DNA of 64,000 nt. Origin: Synechococcus sp. SynAce01 (GTDB lineage Bacteria > Cyanobacteriota > Cyanobacteriia > PCC-6307 > Cyanobiaceae). Shown here one piece after another: positions 37,874-47,772 of the stretch. How positions within the stretch are numbered: position 1 is the stretch's first letter; every line of letters begins with the position of its first letter. The notes below the pieces were generated by a model, which saw nothing but the letters and a program-made list of their open reading frames with translations, did no database searches and had not been told where the DNA came from. The stretch is taken from positions 2,170,001 to 2,234,000 of the forward strand of contig NZ_CP018091.1 in NCBI RefSeq assembly GCF_001885215.1, read 5' to 3'. A program made the translations under genes and the position numbers.

Positions 37874-38326
37874 ATGGCAGCGGAAATCAACGAAACCGAT
37901 TCAACGGCAGCTACTGCAACGGCAGCTCCAGAGGCAAGCCCAGAGGCTGCCAAGCCGGCTGGCCCCAAGCTTTGCGCCTATGACCTGATTAAGGCCTTTG
38001 AAGCCGAGCAGCTCAAGAGCGATCTGCCTGAGCTCTATGTGGGCGACACCGTTCGCGTGGGCGTGCGCATCAGTGAGGGCAACAAGGAGCGGGTTCAGCC
38101 TTACGAGGGCGTGGTGATTGCCAAGCGCCACGGCGGCATGAACGAAACGATCACCGTCCGGCGCATCTTCCAGGGCATCGGTGTGGAGCGGGTGTTCATG
38201 CTGCACAGCCCGCAGGTGGCCACGGTCAAGGTGGAGCGGCGCGGTAAGGTTCGCCGGGCCAAGCTCTTCTACCTGCGCGATCGGGTTGGTAAGGCCACCC
38301 GCGTCAAACAGCGTTTCGATCGCTGA
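37874..38326 (+). CDS. rplS: 50S ribosomal protein L19
   Basis: A 150-residue L19 with an Ala/Thr/Glu-rich N-terminal extension of about 45 residues ahead of the core ([49 protein letters not shown]). The ATG at 37874 is chosen; an upstream GTG would add only eight residues. It precedes tRNA-Trp and PSHCP. Confidence 0.95.
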   Translation: MAAEINETDSTAATATAAPEASPEAAKPAGPKLCAYDLIKAFEAEQLKSDLPELYVGDTVRVGVRISEGNKERVQPYEGVVIAKRHGGMNETITVRRIFQGIGVERVFMLHSPQVATVKVERRGKVRRAKLFYLRDRVGKATRVKQRFDR

Positions 38327-38363
38327 AGTTTCGTTCCAACGTTTTTATTCGTCGTTTCAATTT

Positions 38364-38388
38364 CCCGGTGCTGCCCTTGGGCACCGGG
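38364..38388 (+). other. GC-rich hairpin between rplS and tRNA-Trp
   Basis: Bases 38364-38371 and 38381-38388 form a perfect 8-bp stem with a nine-base loop, 37 bases after the rplS stop and 17 before the tRNA. Only a scattered pyrimidine run follows, so it may be a weak terminator or a processing signal that lets the tRNA be read from the rplS transcript. Confidence 0.5.
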
Positions 38389-38405
38389 CGAAAGGGCCTC
38401 TTCTT

Positions 38406-38478
38406 GCGCCGTTAGTTCAGTTGGTAGAACGCAGGTCTCCAAAACCTGATGTCGGGGGTTCAAGTCCTCCACGGCGCG
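38406..38478 (+). tRNA. trnW: tRNA-Trp (CCA)
   Basis: A 73-base cloverleaf. The 7-bp acceptor GCGCCGT/ACGGCGC, five-pair anticodon stem CAGGT/ACCTG with loop CTCCAAA (anticodon CCA at 38439-38441), and T-arm GGGGGTTCAAGTCCTCC all fold. The discriminator is G at 38478. The 3' CCA is not encoded. Confidence 0.97.
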
Positions 38479-38514
38479 CTCGATGCCCTTTCCTGCACTT
38501 TCCTGGTTCCGGAC

Positions 38515-38703
38515 ATGGAGTTGGATTTACAGCCCGGTGATGTGGTCAAAGTTCTGGAGTCTGCGGCTCTTGGCTGGGTCCGTGCCCGGGTGATCCGGGT
38601 CAAATCCGGTGGTCGTGTTGTTGTCCAAAGCGACCAGGGTCGTGAGTTCACCGCCCGGGGTAACCAGGTGCGCTTGATCGAACCGGCCGGCTTCCGTCCC
38701 TAG
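38515..38703 (+). CDS. hyper-conserved picocyanobacterial protein PSHCP (Tudor/SH3-like)
   Basis: A 62-residue protein starting MELDLQPGDVVKVLES and rich in short beta-strands and Arg/Lys, which fits an SH3/Tudor-like barrel. As I recall the literature, a 62-residue protein essentially invariant in Prochlorococcus and marine Synechococcus has this start, is absent elsewhere, was reported associated with ribosomal protein L2 and PsaD, and adopts an RNA-binding Tudor fold. The setting between tRNA-Trp and tRNA-Asp/gltX, just after rplS, supports a translation-related role. The ATG is taken at 38515. Confidence 0.88.
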   Translation: MELDLQPGDVVKVLESAALGWVRARVIRVKSGGRVVVQSDQGREFTARGNQVRLIEPAGFRP

Positions 38704-38727
38704 GCTCCCTGCAGCTTTGGCGTCTTC

Positions 38728-39228
38728 ATGCTCATCCTGGCGGCCAGCAATGGCCATAACCTCGTCTTGGCGCGACGCGTCAGCTCGATTGCGGCGGAGC
38801 AGGGGCACGGCGTTGAGCTGATCGATCTTGTCGCCCTGGGTCTGTCGCTCTACACCCCGGCGGCCGAAGCGGTGGGACCAGGAGCGAATCTGGATCGGCT
38901 CGCCACTGAACTGCGCCTGCACCAGCGGCTGTGGATCTGTGCGCCTGAGTACAACGGCTCGCTGCCCCCCAGCCTCTCCAGTGCCCTGGCCTGGCTTTCG
39001 CGGACCACCAGCGATTTCCGCAGCCTCTTCAACGGCCTGCCGGTGGCGCTCTCCAGCCACAGCGGCGGCAGCGGCCAGAAGGCCCTGAGCGCGATGCGGC
39101 TCCAGTTCTCCCACCTCGGCTCCACGGTGCTGGGGCGCGAGTTGAGCTGCAGCGACGAACGGGCGGCCAATCCCGAGAGCATCGCGGCGATGTTGGTGGA
39201 GCTGCACCGCCTGCCCACTCCTGGTTGA
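38728..39228 (+). CDS. NADPH-dependent FMN reductase family protein
   Basis: A 166-residue flavodoxin-fold protein: ILAASNGHNLVLARRV at the phosphate-binding loop, then ICAPEYNGSLPPSLSSALAWL, the FMN-reductase signature. It probably reduces flavin, quinone or metal with NADPH. It starts 24 bases after PSHCP, possibly in the same transcript. Confidence 0.87.
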   Translation: MLILAASNGHNLVLARRVSSIAAEQGHGVELIDLVALGLSLYTPAAEAVGPGANLDRLATELRLHQRLWICAPEYNGSLPPSLSSALAWLSRTTSDFRSLFNGLPVALSSHSGGSGQKALSAMRLQFSHLGSTVLGRELSCSDERAANPESIAAMLVELHRLPTPG

Positions 39229-39339
39229 CGGCGGGACAGGCGGCGGTTGATACTGCCGTGGTCGCTCTGGCGGCACCGATAGCCGCACCGGCGCCGGGTT
39301 GATTCCCGTCTGCCAGTACGCTGCCGGTTCGCATCATCT

Positions 39340-39413
39340 GGGACTGTAGTTCAACCGGTTAGAGCACCGCCCTGTCACGGCGGAAGTTGCGGGTTCGAAT
39401 CCCGTCAGTCCCG
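39340..39413 (+). tRNA. trnD: tRNA-Asp (GTC)
   Basis: A 74-base cloverleaf: acceptor GGGACTG/CAGTCCC, anticodon GTC at 39374-39376 in loop CTGTCAC, T-arm GCGGGTTCGAATCCCGT, discriminator G at 39413. It lies 40 bases upstream of gltX. Confidence 0.97.
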
Positions 39414-39453
39414 TTTGGCTCTTTGAGCCCTTGTCATCAAGGAGAACGTTGTT

Positions 39454-40893
39454 GTGACGGTGCGGGTACGCCTGGCTCCCAGCCCCACCGGCACGCTTCA
39501 TATCGGCACGGCCCGAACCGCTGTTTTCAACTGGCTGTTCGCCCGCCATCACGGCGGTGCGTTCCTGCTGCGGATCGAGGACACCGACAAGGAACGCTCC
39601 AAGCCGGAATTCACCGCCAACATCCTCGATGGCCTCTCCTGGCTCGGCCTGGGCTGGGACGGCGAGCCGGTGATCCAGAGCGAGCAGATCGAAGCCCACC
39701 GCGCCGCCATTGCCCAGTTGCTCGCCAGCGGCCACGCCTACCGCTGCTTCATGAGCGAGGCGGAACTCGAGCAGATGCGCCAGGAGCAGAAGGACCTCAA
39801 CGCACCGCCACGCCACAACAATGCCCACCGCGATCTCAGCGCTGCCCAGCAGGCAGCCTTTGCCGCCGAAGGCCGCGAGGCGGTGATCCGTTTCCGCATC
39901 GACGACCAGGCCACGATCGGCTGGAGTGATCTGGTGCGGGGTGAGATGCGCTGGAGCGGCAACGACCTCGGCGGTGACATGGTGATTGCCCGCCGCGCCC
40001 CGGCAGCGGACATCGGCGATCCCCTCTACAACCTGGTGGTGGTCGTCGACGATGCCGCCATGGCGATCAGCCATGTGATCCGCGGCGAAGACCACATCGC
40101 CAACACCGCCAAGCAGCTGCTGCTCTACGAGGCGCTGGGGCTGCCCCTGCCGGTGTTTGCCCACACCCCGCTGATCCTCAATGGCGAAGGGCGCAAGCTC
40201 TCCAAGCGCGATGGGGTCACCTCGGTGGCTGATTTCCGCGACCGCGGCTACACCGCCGAGGCGCTGGTCAATTACATGACCCTGCTGGGTTGGTCGCCGC
40301 CCGAGGGCATGGCTGAACGTTTCGGCCTGGCGGAGGCGGCGGCGGCCTTTGGTTTTGAGCGGGTCAACCGGGCCGGAGCCCGCTTCGACTGGGACAAGCT
40401 CAACTGGCTCAACAGCCAGGTGCTGCATGAGCGCAGCCCTGCCGTTCTGTTGGCTGAACTGCTGCCGCTCTGGCAGGCCGCAGGCTGGTGGGATTCGAGT
40501 GCTGATGGGGCCTGGGGCGAGCAACTCGCCGCCCTGCTCGGCCCGTCGCTGGTGACCCTGCAAGACGGCCTCGACCAGGCCCGTCCGTTTTTTGAATGGC
40601 CCGGCTACGACGCGACCGCGACCGGACAGCTGGCTTCGGCGGAGGCCCGCTCGGCGCTCGCTGCCCTGCTGGAGGCGCTGCCGGCTAGCGATCAACCGCT
40701 GGCCGACGCCACGGCCCGGGAGCTGTTGGCTGTAGCCGCCAGTGGGGCTGGCGTCAAGAAAGGCGTGGTGATGAAGAGCCTGCGGGCGGCACTGCTCGGC
40801 AGCCTGCAGGGCCCGGATCTGATCACCACCTGGTGCCTGCTGCACCCAAGCGGCGAAGATCGCTCACGCCTTGAGCGCAGCCTCGCCACCTGA
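39454..40893 (+). CDS. gltX: glutamyl-tRNA synthetase
   Basis: A 479-residue class I synthetase. It charges tRNA-Glu, feeding both translation and hemA-dependent tetrapyrrole synthesis. The HIGH-type motif is [15 protein letters not shown] and the KMSKS-type motif KLSKRDG. The start is GTG 39454 with a good Shine-Dalgarno AAGGAG at 39439-39444. The 3' end overlaps the convergent antiporter gene by 30 bases. Confidence 0.96.
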   Translation: MTVRVRLAPSPTGTLHIGTARTAVFNWLFARHHGGAFLLRIEDTDKERSKPEFTANILDGLSWLGLGWDGEPVIQSEQIEAHRAAIAQLLASGHAYRCFMSEAELEQMRQEQKDLNAPPRHNNAHRDLSAAQQAAFAAEGREAVIRFRIDDQATIGWSDLVRGEMRWSGNDLGGDMVIARRAPAADIGDPLYNLVVVVDDAAMAISHVIRGEDHIANTAKQLLLYEALGLPLPVFAHTPLILNGEGRKLSKRDGVTSVADFRDRGYTAEALVNYMTLLGWSPPEGMAERFGLAEAAAAFGFERVNRAGARFDWDKLNWLNSQVLHERSPAVLLAELLPLWQAAGWWDSSADGAWGEQLAALLGPSLVTLQDGLDQARPFFEWPGYDATATGQLASAEARSALAALLEALPASDQPLADATARELLAVAASGAGVKKGVVMKSLRAALLGSLQGPDLITTWCLLHPSGEDRSRLERSLAT

Positions 40894-42156
40894 GCCAAGC
40901 GAATCTTCGCTGGTCTCTTCGCCGTCCACTTCGTTTTCGCTGGGGGCGGGCCGCACCAGGCCGAGCAGTTTCGCCAATGGGGCCGCCGTCAGCCCCTGGA
41001 TGCCCACCGTCATCAGGATCGTCAGGAAGACCAGGCCCTGCAGCTGGCCGGCCCCGGGAACCCCGGCTTCATCGAGCCGCAGGGCGAACAGGCTGGCCAC
41101 CGCAGCGGTGACGATGCCGCGTGGGGCCAGCCAGGCCAGCAAGACCTTCTGGGGCAGGCTGAGCGGTAAGCCGGCTGTGGCGATCCCCATGGCCAGGGGC
41201 CTCACCACCAGCATCAGGGCCAGCACGCAGGCCACGCCACCGAAACCGAGCGGGCTGAGCTCCGCCCAGGAGACATCGGCGGCCAGCAGGGGGAACAAAA
41301 TGCTGACCGCCAGCTGAGCCAGCTGGCGGATCAGGGTTTCGAGCTGGGCGGAATCGAGCTGGTCACGGCGACCCACCATCCAGCCAGCAGCCACGGAGGC
41401 CGGCAAGCCCGACTCGGGCAGCAGCACTTCGCAGCCGGTGAACATCAGAAAGAGGATGCCCAGGGTGAGCTGCAGGCGCAGGCCACTGGTGGGATCCACC
41501 GGCAGGCGGCGCAGCAGCTCGGAGAGCAACAGGCCACTGAGGAGGCCGATCACCACACCGCCACCGAGGCGAATCACCAGGTCGATACCGAGTTGCTTCC
41601 AGCCGCCCAGACCACCGAGTACCAGCTCCAGCAGCAGCAGCGCCAGGACGGCCGCGAATGGTTCGAGTACCAGGCCTTCGCCTTCAAGCACCTCTCCGAG
41701 GGGCGGCGCGAGGCGCATCTGCTGCACCAAGGGGGTGACCACCGTGGGGCCGGTGCCCAGCACGATCGCGCTGAACACCGCCGCCAACGGCCAGTTCAGC
41801 CCCGCCAGCCAGTGGGCCGCCAGCAGGCCGCAGGGCAGGGCCAGCAGCAAGCGCACCAGCACGATCCGCAGCACCGCCAGCCGTGCCACCTGCTGGGGCA
41901 GGTTGAGCTTGAGGCCGCCATCAAAGAGCACCAGGCTGACCAGCAGCCCCACCACGGTTTCGAGGCCGCTGCCCAGCTGAAAGGGGTTGACCAGGCCAAG
42001 GCCGGAGCGGCCGATCACCAGGCCGGCGGAGAGCAGCAGCACCACCGCCGGCAGGCCCGTGAGCACGGCCGTCAGCTGGGCCAGAGCGCCAGCAAAAACA
42101 GTGACTCCCCAGAGCAGTTCAAGCCGCTCGGGAGCATCGGTGATCGGAAGATTCAA
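40864..42156 (-). CDS. CPA1-family cation:proton antiporter (NhaP-like)
   Basis: A 430-residue protein with about 12 transmembrane helices. The core [10 protein letters not shown] and [15 protein letters not shown] segments match the Na+/H+ exchanger fold, and [21 protein letters not shown] is the CPA1 signature. An acidic C-terminal tail lies in the cytoplasm. The start is a TTG at 42156, with no ATG upstream before a stop. It should help Na+/pH balance. Confidence 0.9.
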   Translation of the reverse strand: MNLPITDAPERLELLWGVTVFAGALAQLTAVLTGLPAVVLLLSAGLVIGRSGLGLVNPFQLGSGLETVVGLLVSLVLFDGGLKLNLPQQVARLAVLRIVLVRLLLALPCGLLAAHWLAGLNWPLAAVFSAIVLGTGPTVVTPLVQQMRLAPPLGEVLEGEGLVLEPFAAVLALLLLELVLGGLGGWKQLGIDLVIRLGGGVVIGLLSGLLLSELLRRLPVDPTSGLRLQLTLGILFLMFTGCEVLLPESGLPASVAAGWMVGRRDQLDSAQLETLIRQLAQLAVSILFPLLAADVSWAELSPLGFGGVACVLALMLVVRPLAMGIATAGLPLSLPQKVLLAWLAPRGIVTAAVASLFALRLDEAGVPGAGQLQGLVFLTILMTVGIQGLTAAPLAKLLGLVRPAPSENEVDGEETSEDSLGSGGEAALKA

Positions 42157-42288
42157 GCGTTGATCGAGGTGTCTTGGGGGTCTTTCGGTTCGATCTCAAT
42201 GGTGCTCAAACCAGAGCTGAAAGAAACCGATGGTAGGCAAGGGGATCTGCTCGCTCACAATGCCCCAGGAAGTGGCAGGCTGGCGCGA

Positions 42289-45249
42289 ATGAAGGCAGCC
42301 CCCCAGTCCCAGGCCGGTCCGCCTCAGCAGCCCCTGTTGCTGCTGGTGGATGGCCACTCGCTGGCCTTCCGCAGCTTCTATGCCTTCGCCAAGGGCGGTG
42401 AGGGGGGTCTGGCCACCAAGGAGGGGGTGCCCACCAGCGTCACCTATGGCTTCCTCAAGGCGTTGCTGGACAACGTCAAGGGCCTCACCCCCCAGGGGGT
42501 GGTGATCGCCTTTGACACCGCCGAGCCCACTTTCCGCCACGAGGCCGACGCCAGCTACAAGGCCCACCGCGATGTGGCCCCGGAGCACTTCTTCAGCGAT
42601 CTGGCCAACCTGCAGGAGATCCTCTCTGGGGCCATGGATCTGCCCCTGTGCATGGCACCGGGTTTCGAGGCCGACGACGTGCTCGGCACCCTGGCCAACC
42701 GGGCGGCGAACGCCGGCTGGCGGGTGCGCATCCTCTCGGGTGATCGCGACCTGTTCCAGCTCGTCGATGACGCGCGCGACATTGCCGTGCTCTACATGGG
42801 TGGTGGCCCGTACGCCAAGAGTTCAGGGCCGCTGCTGATCCGGAGTGAGGGAGTGGTGGCCAAGCTCGGCGTGACGCCGGAGGAGGTGGTGGACCTCAAG
42901 GCCCTCACCGGCGATGCCAGCGACAACATCCCCGGCGTCAAGGGGGTGGGCCCCAAGACCGCCATCACCCTGCTCAACGCCCACCTCAACCTCGATGGCA
43001 TCTACGCGGCCCTCGATCAGCACAAAGGTGCCCTCAAAACAAAGCTCGAAACCGACCGTGAGAACGCCTATCGCTCGCGCATGCTCGCCGAGATCCTGAT
43101 CGACATCCCCCTGCCGGCCGAACCGCGGCTGACGCTCGGCGCCGTGGATGGGGCCGCCTTGGGCCTGCGCTTAGAAGAGCTGGAGCTGTTCAGCCTGGCC
43201 CGGCAGCTGGCGGCCTTTGAGAAGGCTTTCTCGGCCGATCACCAAGCTGAGGGCTCGCCGGATTCCGCAGCGGCCAGACCGTCGTCTGCAGCATCAACGG
43301 CCGCCAGCACAGAGGAAACCGCACCAGGCCCCGCTGATCCAAGTGCGCCCAGCCTGCAGCCCCAGATCATCCAGAGCCCAGAGCAGCTCGAAGCCTTGCT
43401 GTTGCGGCTGATGGCGGCCAGCGATCCCGCCCGGCCGATCGCCCTCGACACCGAAACCACTTCCTTGAATCCCTTCCAGGCGGAGCTGGTGGGAGTGGGC
43501 CTCTGCTGGGGTGAGGCCCCCGCCGATCTGGCCTACATCCCGATCGCCCACCAGTTCGGGGAAGCCACTGATCTGCTGGAGCAGGCACCGGTGCCACCCC
43601 GGCAGTTGCCCCTCGATGGGGTGCTCACGGCCCTGGCCCCCTGGCTGGAGAGTGCCCAGCACCCCAAAACCCTGCAGAACGCCAAGTACGACCGGCTGAT
43701 CCTGCTGCGCCATGGCCTGAACCTGGAGGGGGTGGTGATGGACACCCTGTTGGCCGATTACCTGCGCGATGCCAATGCCAAGCACGGGCTGGAGGTGCTG
43801 GCCGAGCGCAATTTCGGTTTCGCGCCCGAGGGCTTCAGCGCGCTGGTGGCCAAGGGCGACACCTTCGCAGGGGTGCCGATCGAAGCCGCCGCCCGCTACT
43901 GCGCCATGGATGTGCACCTCACCTGGCGGCTGACGCCGCTGCTGCGCGGCCAGCTGCAGCAGCTGGGGGAAGCCCTGCCGCAGTTGCTCGATCAGCTGGA
44001 GTTGCCGCTGGAGCCGGTGCTGGCCCGCATGGAGGCCACCGGCATTCGCATCGACAAGCCCTATCTGGCGACCCTGAGCGAAGAACTGGCCGGCGCTCTC
44101 GCCAGCCTCGAGGCCGGTGCCCGCGAAGCCGCTGGTGTGGAGTTCAACCTGGCCTCACCCAAACAACTGGGCGAGCTGCTGTTCGACACCCTGGGGCTGG
44201 AGCGCAAAAAATCGCGCAAGACAAAAACGGGCTGGAGCACCGACGCGGCCGTGCTCGAAAAACTCGAGGCCGATCACCCGGTGGTGCCGCTGGTGCTGGA
44301 GCACCGCACCTTGAGCAAGCTCAAAAGCACCTATGTGGATGCGCTGCCAGCCCTGGTGGAGCCAGAAACCGGCCGCGTTCACACCGACTTCAACCAGGCG
44401 GTGACCGCCACCGGACGGCTCTCCAGCAGCCATCCCAACCTGCAGAACATCCCCATCCGCACGCAGTTCAGCCGCCGCATCCGCAAGGCCTTCCTGCCCC
44501 AGGAGGGCTGGCAGCTGATCAGCGCCGATTACTCCCAGATCGAGCTGCGCATCCTCACCCACCTCTCAGGCGAAGAGGTGCTGCTGGAGGCCTACGCCAA
44601 CGGCGACGACGTGCATGCCCTCACCGCCCGCCTGCTACTCGACAAAACCGAGGTGACAGCAGAGGAGCGCCGCCTGGGCAAAACAATCAACTTTGGCGTG
44701 ATCTACGGCATGGGCGCCCAGCGCTTCGCGCGCGAAACAGGCGTGAGCCAGGTGCAGGCCAAGGAGTTTCTCTCGAAATACAAAGAGCGCTACCCCAGGG
44801 TTTTCGGTTTTCTGGAGCTGCAGGAGCGGCTGGCCCTCAGTCGCGGCTATGTGGAGACAATCCTGGGGCGTCGCCGCCCCTTCGCCTTTGACCCCGGTGG
44901 CCTCGGCCGGCTGAAAGGCAAGCCACCAGAAGAGATCGAGCTGGAGGTGGCCCGCCGCGCGGGAATGGAAGCTCAGCAACTGCGGGCGGCGGCCAATGCA
45001 CCGATCCAAGGCTCATCGGCCGACATCATCAAGCTGGCGATGGTGCAGCTCGATCAGGAGCTGCGCGCCTCAGGGCTGCCCGCCCGACTGTTGCTGCAGG
45101 TGCACGACGAACTGGTGCTGGAGGCGGCCCCCGACGCCCTCGACACCGTTCTGGCCACGGTGAAACGGGTGATGGAGAACGCCGTTCGCCTCCGCGTTCC
45201 CCTGGTGGTGGACACCGGCTGGGGAGCGAACTGGATGGAGACAAAGTGA
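42289..45249 (+). CDS. polA: DNA polymerase I
   Basis: A 986-residue polymerase with all three domains: 5' nuclease (LLLLVDGHSLAFRSFYAF), a 3'-5' exonuclease that keeps the metal-binding Asp and Glu (IALDTETTSLNPF), and the polymerase with motif A DYSQIELR, motif B RRLGKTINFGVIYGMG and motif C VHDELVLE. A low-complexity Ala/Ser/Pro linker (about residues 320-355) separates the first two domains. ATG 42289 is chosen; the open frame upstream is antisense to the antiporter. Confidence 0.96.
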   Translation: MKAAPQSQAGPPQQPLLLLVDGHSLAFRSFYAFAKGGEGGLATKEGVPTSVTYGFLKALLDNVKGLTPQGVVIAFDTAEPTFRHEADASYKAHRDVAPEHFFSDLANLQEILSGAMDLPLCMAPGFEADDVLGTLANRAANAGWRVRILSGDRDLFQLVDDARDIAVLYMGGGPYAKSSGPLLIRSEGVVAKLGVTPEEVVDLKALTGDASDNIPGVKGVGPKTAITLLNAHLNLDGIYAALDQHKGALKTKLETDRENAYRSRMLAEILIDIPLPAEPRLTLGAVDGAALGLRLEELELFSLARQLAAFEKAFSADHQAEGSPDSAAARPSSAASTAASTEETAPGPADPSAPSLQPQIIQSPEQLEALLLRLMAASDPARPIALDTETTSLNPFQAELVGVGLCWGEAPADLAYIPIAHQFGEATDLLEQAPVPPRQLPLDGVLTALAPWLESAQHPKTLQNAKYDRLILLRHGLNLEGVVMDTLLADYLRDANAKHGLEVLAERNFGFAPEGFSALVAKGDTFAGVPIEAAARYCAMDVHLTWRLTPLLRGQLQQLGEALPQLLDQLELPLEPVLARMEATGIRIDKPYLATLSEELAGALASLEAGAREAAGVEFNLASPKQLGELLFDTLGLERKKSRKTKTGWSTDAAVLEKLEADHPVVPLVLEHRTLSKLKSTYVDALPALVEPETGRVHTDFNQAVTATGRLSSSHPNLQNIPIRTQFSRRIRKAFLPQEGWQLISADYSQIELRILTHLSGEEVLLEAYANGDDVHALTARLLLDKTEVTAEERRLGKTINFGVIYGMGAQRFARETGVSQVQAKEFLSKYKERYPRVFGFLELQERLALSRGYVETILGRRRPFAFDPGGLGRLKGKPPEEIELEVARRAGMEAQQLRAAANAPIQGSSADIIKLAMVQLDQELRASGLPARLLLQVHDELVLEAAPDALDTVLATVKRVMENAVRLRVPLVVDTGWGANWMETK

Positions 45250-45334
45250 TTGAAGAAGTGATCGAAGCGGCAGTCAGAGCGACCCTGCCAAGTCAGAATT
45301 TGATCCCTATTCGTGCCGCTGAGCACACCTGGTC

Positions 45335-45790
45335 TTGACGCCCTCCTTCCTGCCACCAGCTGAAACGCCGCGTCGCAACCGCCGACCACGCAAGCGGGAG
45401 TTGTTCTGCCCAGCCCACCCTGAGCAGCAGTTGCTGGGCAACGGCCGCAAGTATTTTTTGCATCTGCTCACCCCCGAAGAGCTCAAGCAACGGGGCATGA
45501 GCGACAAGAAGGCCCGCCTGCTGATCCAGGCCTACCCGGTGCTGGTGCTCAGCAACGAATGGCTGGAGCAACTGTTCTGTCCTGAGTGCGGCTGCAGCCG
45601 CTGGTGCCATGTGGCACGGCTGGATCGGGTGGAGCACACGGTGCGCTGGGCACCGCGCGAACTCTGGGAGCAGGTGGCCCATGTGGATCCGGTGGTGGCC
45701 AACCCGAGCGTGAGCGAGTTCAGCCGCCGGGAAGCAGGGCGCCAGCGTCAGAAGCGTGCCGACAACAGCCGGTACTTCGATCCTGGCTAG
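45335..45790 (+). CDS. conserved hypothetical protein with zinc-finger-like cysteines
   Basis: A 151-residue basic protein with a TTG start. Cysteines occur in ELFCPAHPEQQ and LFCPECGCSRWCH, a pattern that could bind one zinc. Between them is an aliphatic helix (KKARLLIQAYPVLVL). It is presumably soluble and may bind nucleic acid. No named family is recognised. It follows polA by 85 bases and overlaps the convergent dehydratase gene by four. Confidence 0.65.
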   Translation: MTPSFLPPAETPRRNRRPRKRELFCPAHPEQQLLGNGRKYFLHLLTPEELKQRGMSDKKARLLIQAYPVLVLSNEWLEQLFCPECGCSRWCHVARLDRVEHTVRWAPRELWEQVAHVDPVVANPSVSEFSRREAGRQRQKRADNSRYFDPG

Positions 45791-47772
45791 GGGGTGATTG
45801 CGGGCTCATTATTCGCAGTATTCGGCCCGTACTCGGGCACCAGTTGCTGCAGAACAGCCACAGCAGCTTGCTCATCCCAGACCGCCAGAGCCTGTTCCAT
45901 CTGGTCCATCAGCTCGGAGAGGCGATCGGCGGCTAGAGCGCTCTCGTGGGCCAGATGAATCAGCGGATGGGCGGTGGGACAATCTGAGTCCCCGATCAGC
46001 AGCTCCTCATAGAGCTTCTCGCCGGGTCGTAGGCCCGTGAACTGGATCGAGATGTCGCCGTCGGGATGGTTGGCGTCGCGGAGTCGGCAACCGGAGAGCC
46101 GAACCATCTGGCGCGCGAGGTCAACGATGCGCAACGGTTCGCCCATGTCGAGCAGGAAGACCTCACCGCCCTGGGCGAGGCCCGCGGCCTGCAGCACCAG
46201 CTGGGCCGCCTCCGGAATGGTCATGAAGTAGCGGGTGATCTCGGGGTGGGTCACGGTGAGCGGCCCGCCGCTGGCGATCTGCTCACGAAACAAGGGCACC
46301 ACCGAACCGGAAGACCCGAGCACGTTGCCGAAGCGAACCATCGAGCAGACCGGACCCGCTCCGGTGGCGGTGATCCTGGCCGCGGCAGCCTGAACCAGCA
46401 GTTCACAGGCGCGCTTGCTGGCCCCCATCACATTGGTGGGGCGCACGGCTTTGTCGGTGGAAATCAGGATGAAGCGTTCGAGATCGCAGGCCATGGCGGC
46501 CTCCAGGACCGAGCGGGTGCCCAGGAGGTTGTTGCACAGCCCCGCACAGATGTTGCCCTCCACCAGAGGCACGTGTTTGTAGGCCGCTGCGTGGAACAGC
46601 GCATCAACGTTGTGCTCCAGCAGGAGTTGTTGGAGGCGCGATTGATCCCGCACATCGCCCAGCAGAGGAATCAGCAACGGATGGCTGTGCAGGCCCGGTT
46701 CCGTCGCCAGCGATCCGAGTAACTCCTGCTCGATGGCGTAGAGGCCGGCTTCGCTCTGTTCCAGCAACACCAGCCGGGCGGGCTGCTGGCGCAGGATCTG
46801 GCGGCAGAGTTCCGAACCGATCGAGCCGCCGGCACCGGTGACCAAAACCGAGCGCCCGCAGACCGGAAGCCGCAGCAGATCAGGGTCAGGCGGGCTGGGG
46901 TCGCGGCCGAGCAGCTCCTCGATCGCCACGGGGCGGAGATCGGTCACGGCCTGTTCGCCCGTGGCGATCCGGGACAGGGAGGGCATCAAGAGCACGGTCA
47001 AGCCCATCCCACGGAGCTGCAGCGCCAATTCGCGTCGCCTGACCAATGGAGCTGAGGGGATGGCCAGCAGTACCTGGCGGATGCCGTAGCGATCAATCAG
47101 CGCCGCCAGATCACGGCTGGAATGGACCGGCAGCTGCTGCAGCTGCCGCCCGCTGAGCGTGGGGTCATCATCCACCGCCGCCACGAGCTCGAAGCGCGGG
47201 TGGTGGCGCAACTCAGAGAGCAGCAATGAGGCGGCCTGGCCAGCGCCGAACACCAGGGTGGGAATTTTGGGGCTCGCTGGACGAGAGGCCAACGCCACAG
47301 CCGCTGGGCCGTCGCCGCGGACGCGCAGCCAGTAACGCAACAGATCACGCAACACAATCCGGCTGGCGATCAGGGCACCTGAACAGAACAGCCAGACCAG
47401 CGGCCAGAAGGCACGGAAGGGCGGATCGTCATGGCCAACCAGGGTGCTCACCAGCAGCACCAGCAAGACGATCAAGGCCGTGCGAGGCAGCAGGGCATAG
47501 AGCGCATGACTACCCGTGTAACGCGTCAGACCCCGATACCAGCCACTGATCCCCAGCACGGCGATGCCGATGGCCACCGCCAAGGGCAACAGGAACAGAT
47601 TGCTGCGCAACATCGGCGAGAACGGTTGATTCAGCCGCAGGGCGAAGGGCAGCCAGAAGCTGAACACGAACAGGGCCGAATCAAGGGCGATCAGCATCAG
47701 GCGCCGGCTCAGCACCTCGGGGAAGGGCAGCGCCTCCAGCAGGCGCAGAACAAGCCGATCAGGCCGGATCAT
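45787..47772 (-). CDS. FlaA1/WbpM-type UDP-sugar 4,6-dehydratase
   Basis: A 661-residue membrane-bound protein: four N-terminal transmembrane helices, a Rossmann-like domain with GAGQAASLLLSEL, then a catalytic SDR domain with VTGAGGSIGSELCRQI and ISTDKAVRPTNVMGASK. The SMK triad (Met replacing Tyr) is typical of WbpM/CapD dehydratases, which convert UDP-GlcNAc to a 4-keto-6-deoxy sugar for capsule or LPS. It is the last gene of the exosortase operon; its ATG overlaps the preceding stop (ATGA). Confidence 0.92.
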   Translation of the reverse strand: MIRPDRLVLRLLEALPFPEVLSRRLMLIALDSALFVFSFWLPFALRLNQPFSPMLRSNLFLLPLAVAIGIAVLGISGWYRGLTRYTGSHALYALLPRTALIVLLVLLVSTLVGHDDPPFRAFWPLVWLFCSGALIASRIVLRDLLRYWLRVRGDGPAAVALASRPASPKIPTLVFGAGQAASLLLSELRHHPRFELVAAVDDDPTLSGRQLQQLPVHSSRDLAALIDRYGIRQVLLAIPSAPLVRRRELALQLRGMGLTVLLMPSLSRIATGEQAVTDLRPVAIEELLGRDPSPPDPDLLRLPVCGRSVLVTGAGGSIGSELCRQILRQQPARLVLLEQSEAGLYAIEQELLGSLATEPGLHSHPLLIPLLGDVRDQSRLQQLLLEHNVDALFHAAAYKHVPLVEGNICAGLCNNLLGTRSVLEAAMACDLERFILISTDKAVRPTNVMGASKRACELLVQAAAARITATGAGPVCSMVRFGNVLGSSGSVVPLFREQIASGGPLTVTHPEITRYFMTIPEAAQLVLQAAGLAQGGEVFLLDMGEPLRIVDLARQMVRLSGCRLRDANHPDGDISIQFTGLRPGEKLYEELLIGDSDCPTAHPLIHLAHESALAADRLSELMDQMEQALAVWDEQAAVAVLQQLVPEYGPNTANNEPAITP

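Noticed and set aside
41593-42288. N-terminal extension of polA by about 230 codons
   Set aside because: The extra part is antisense to the antiporter gene and Gln/His-rich; normal polA begins at 42289.
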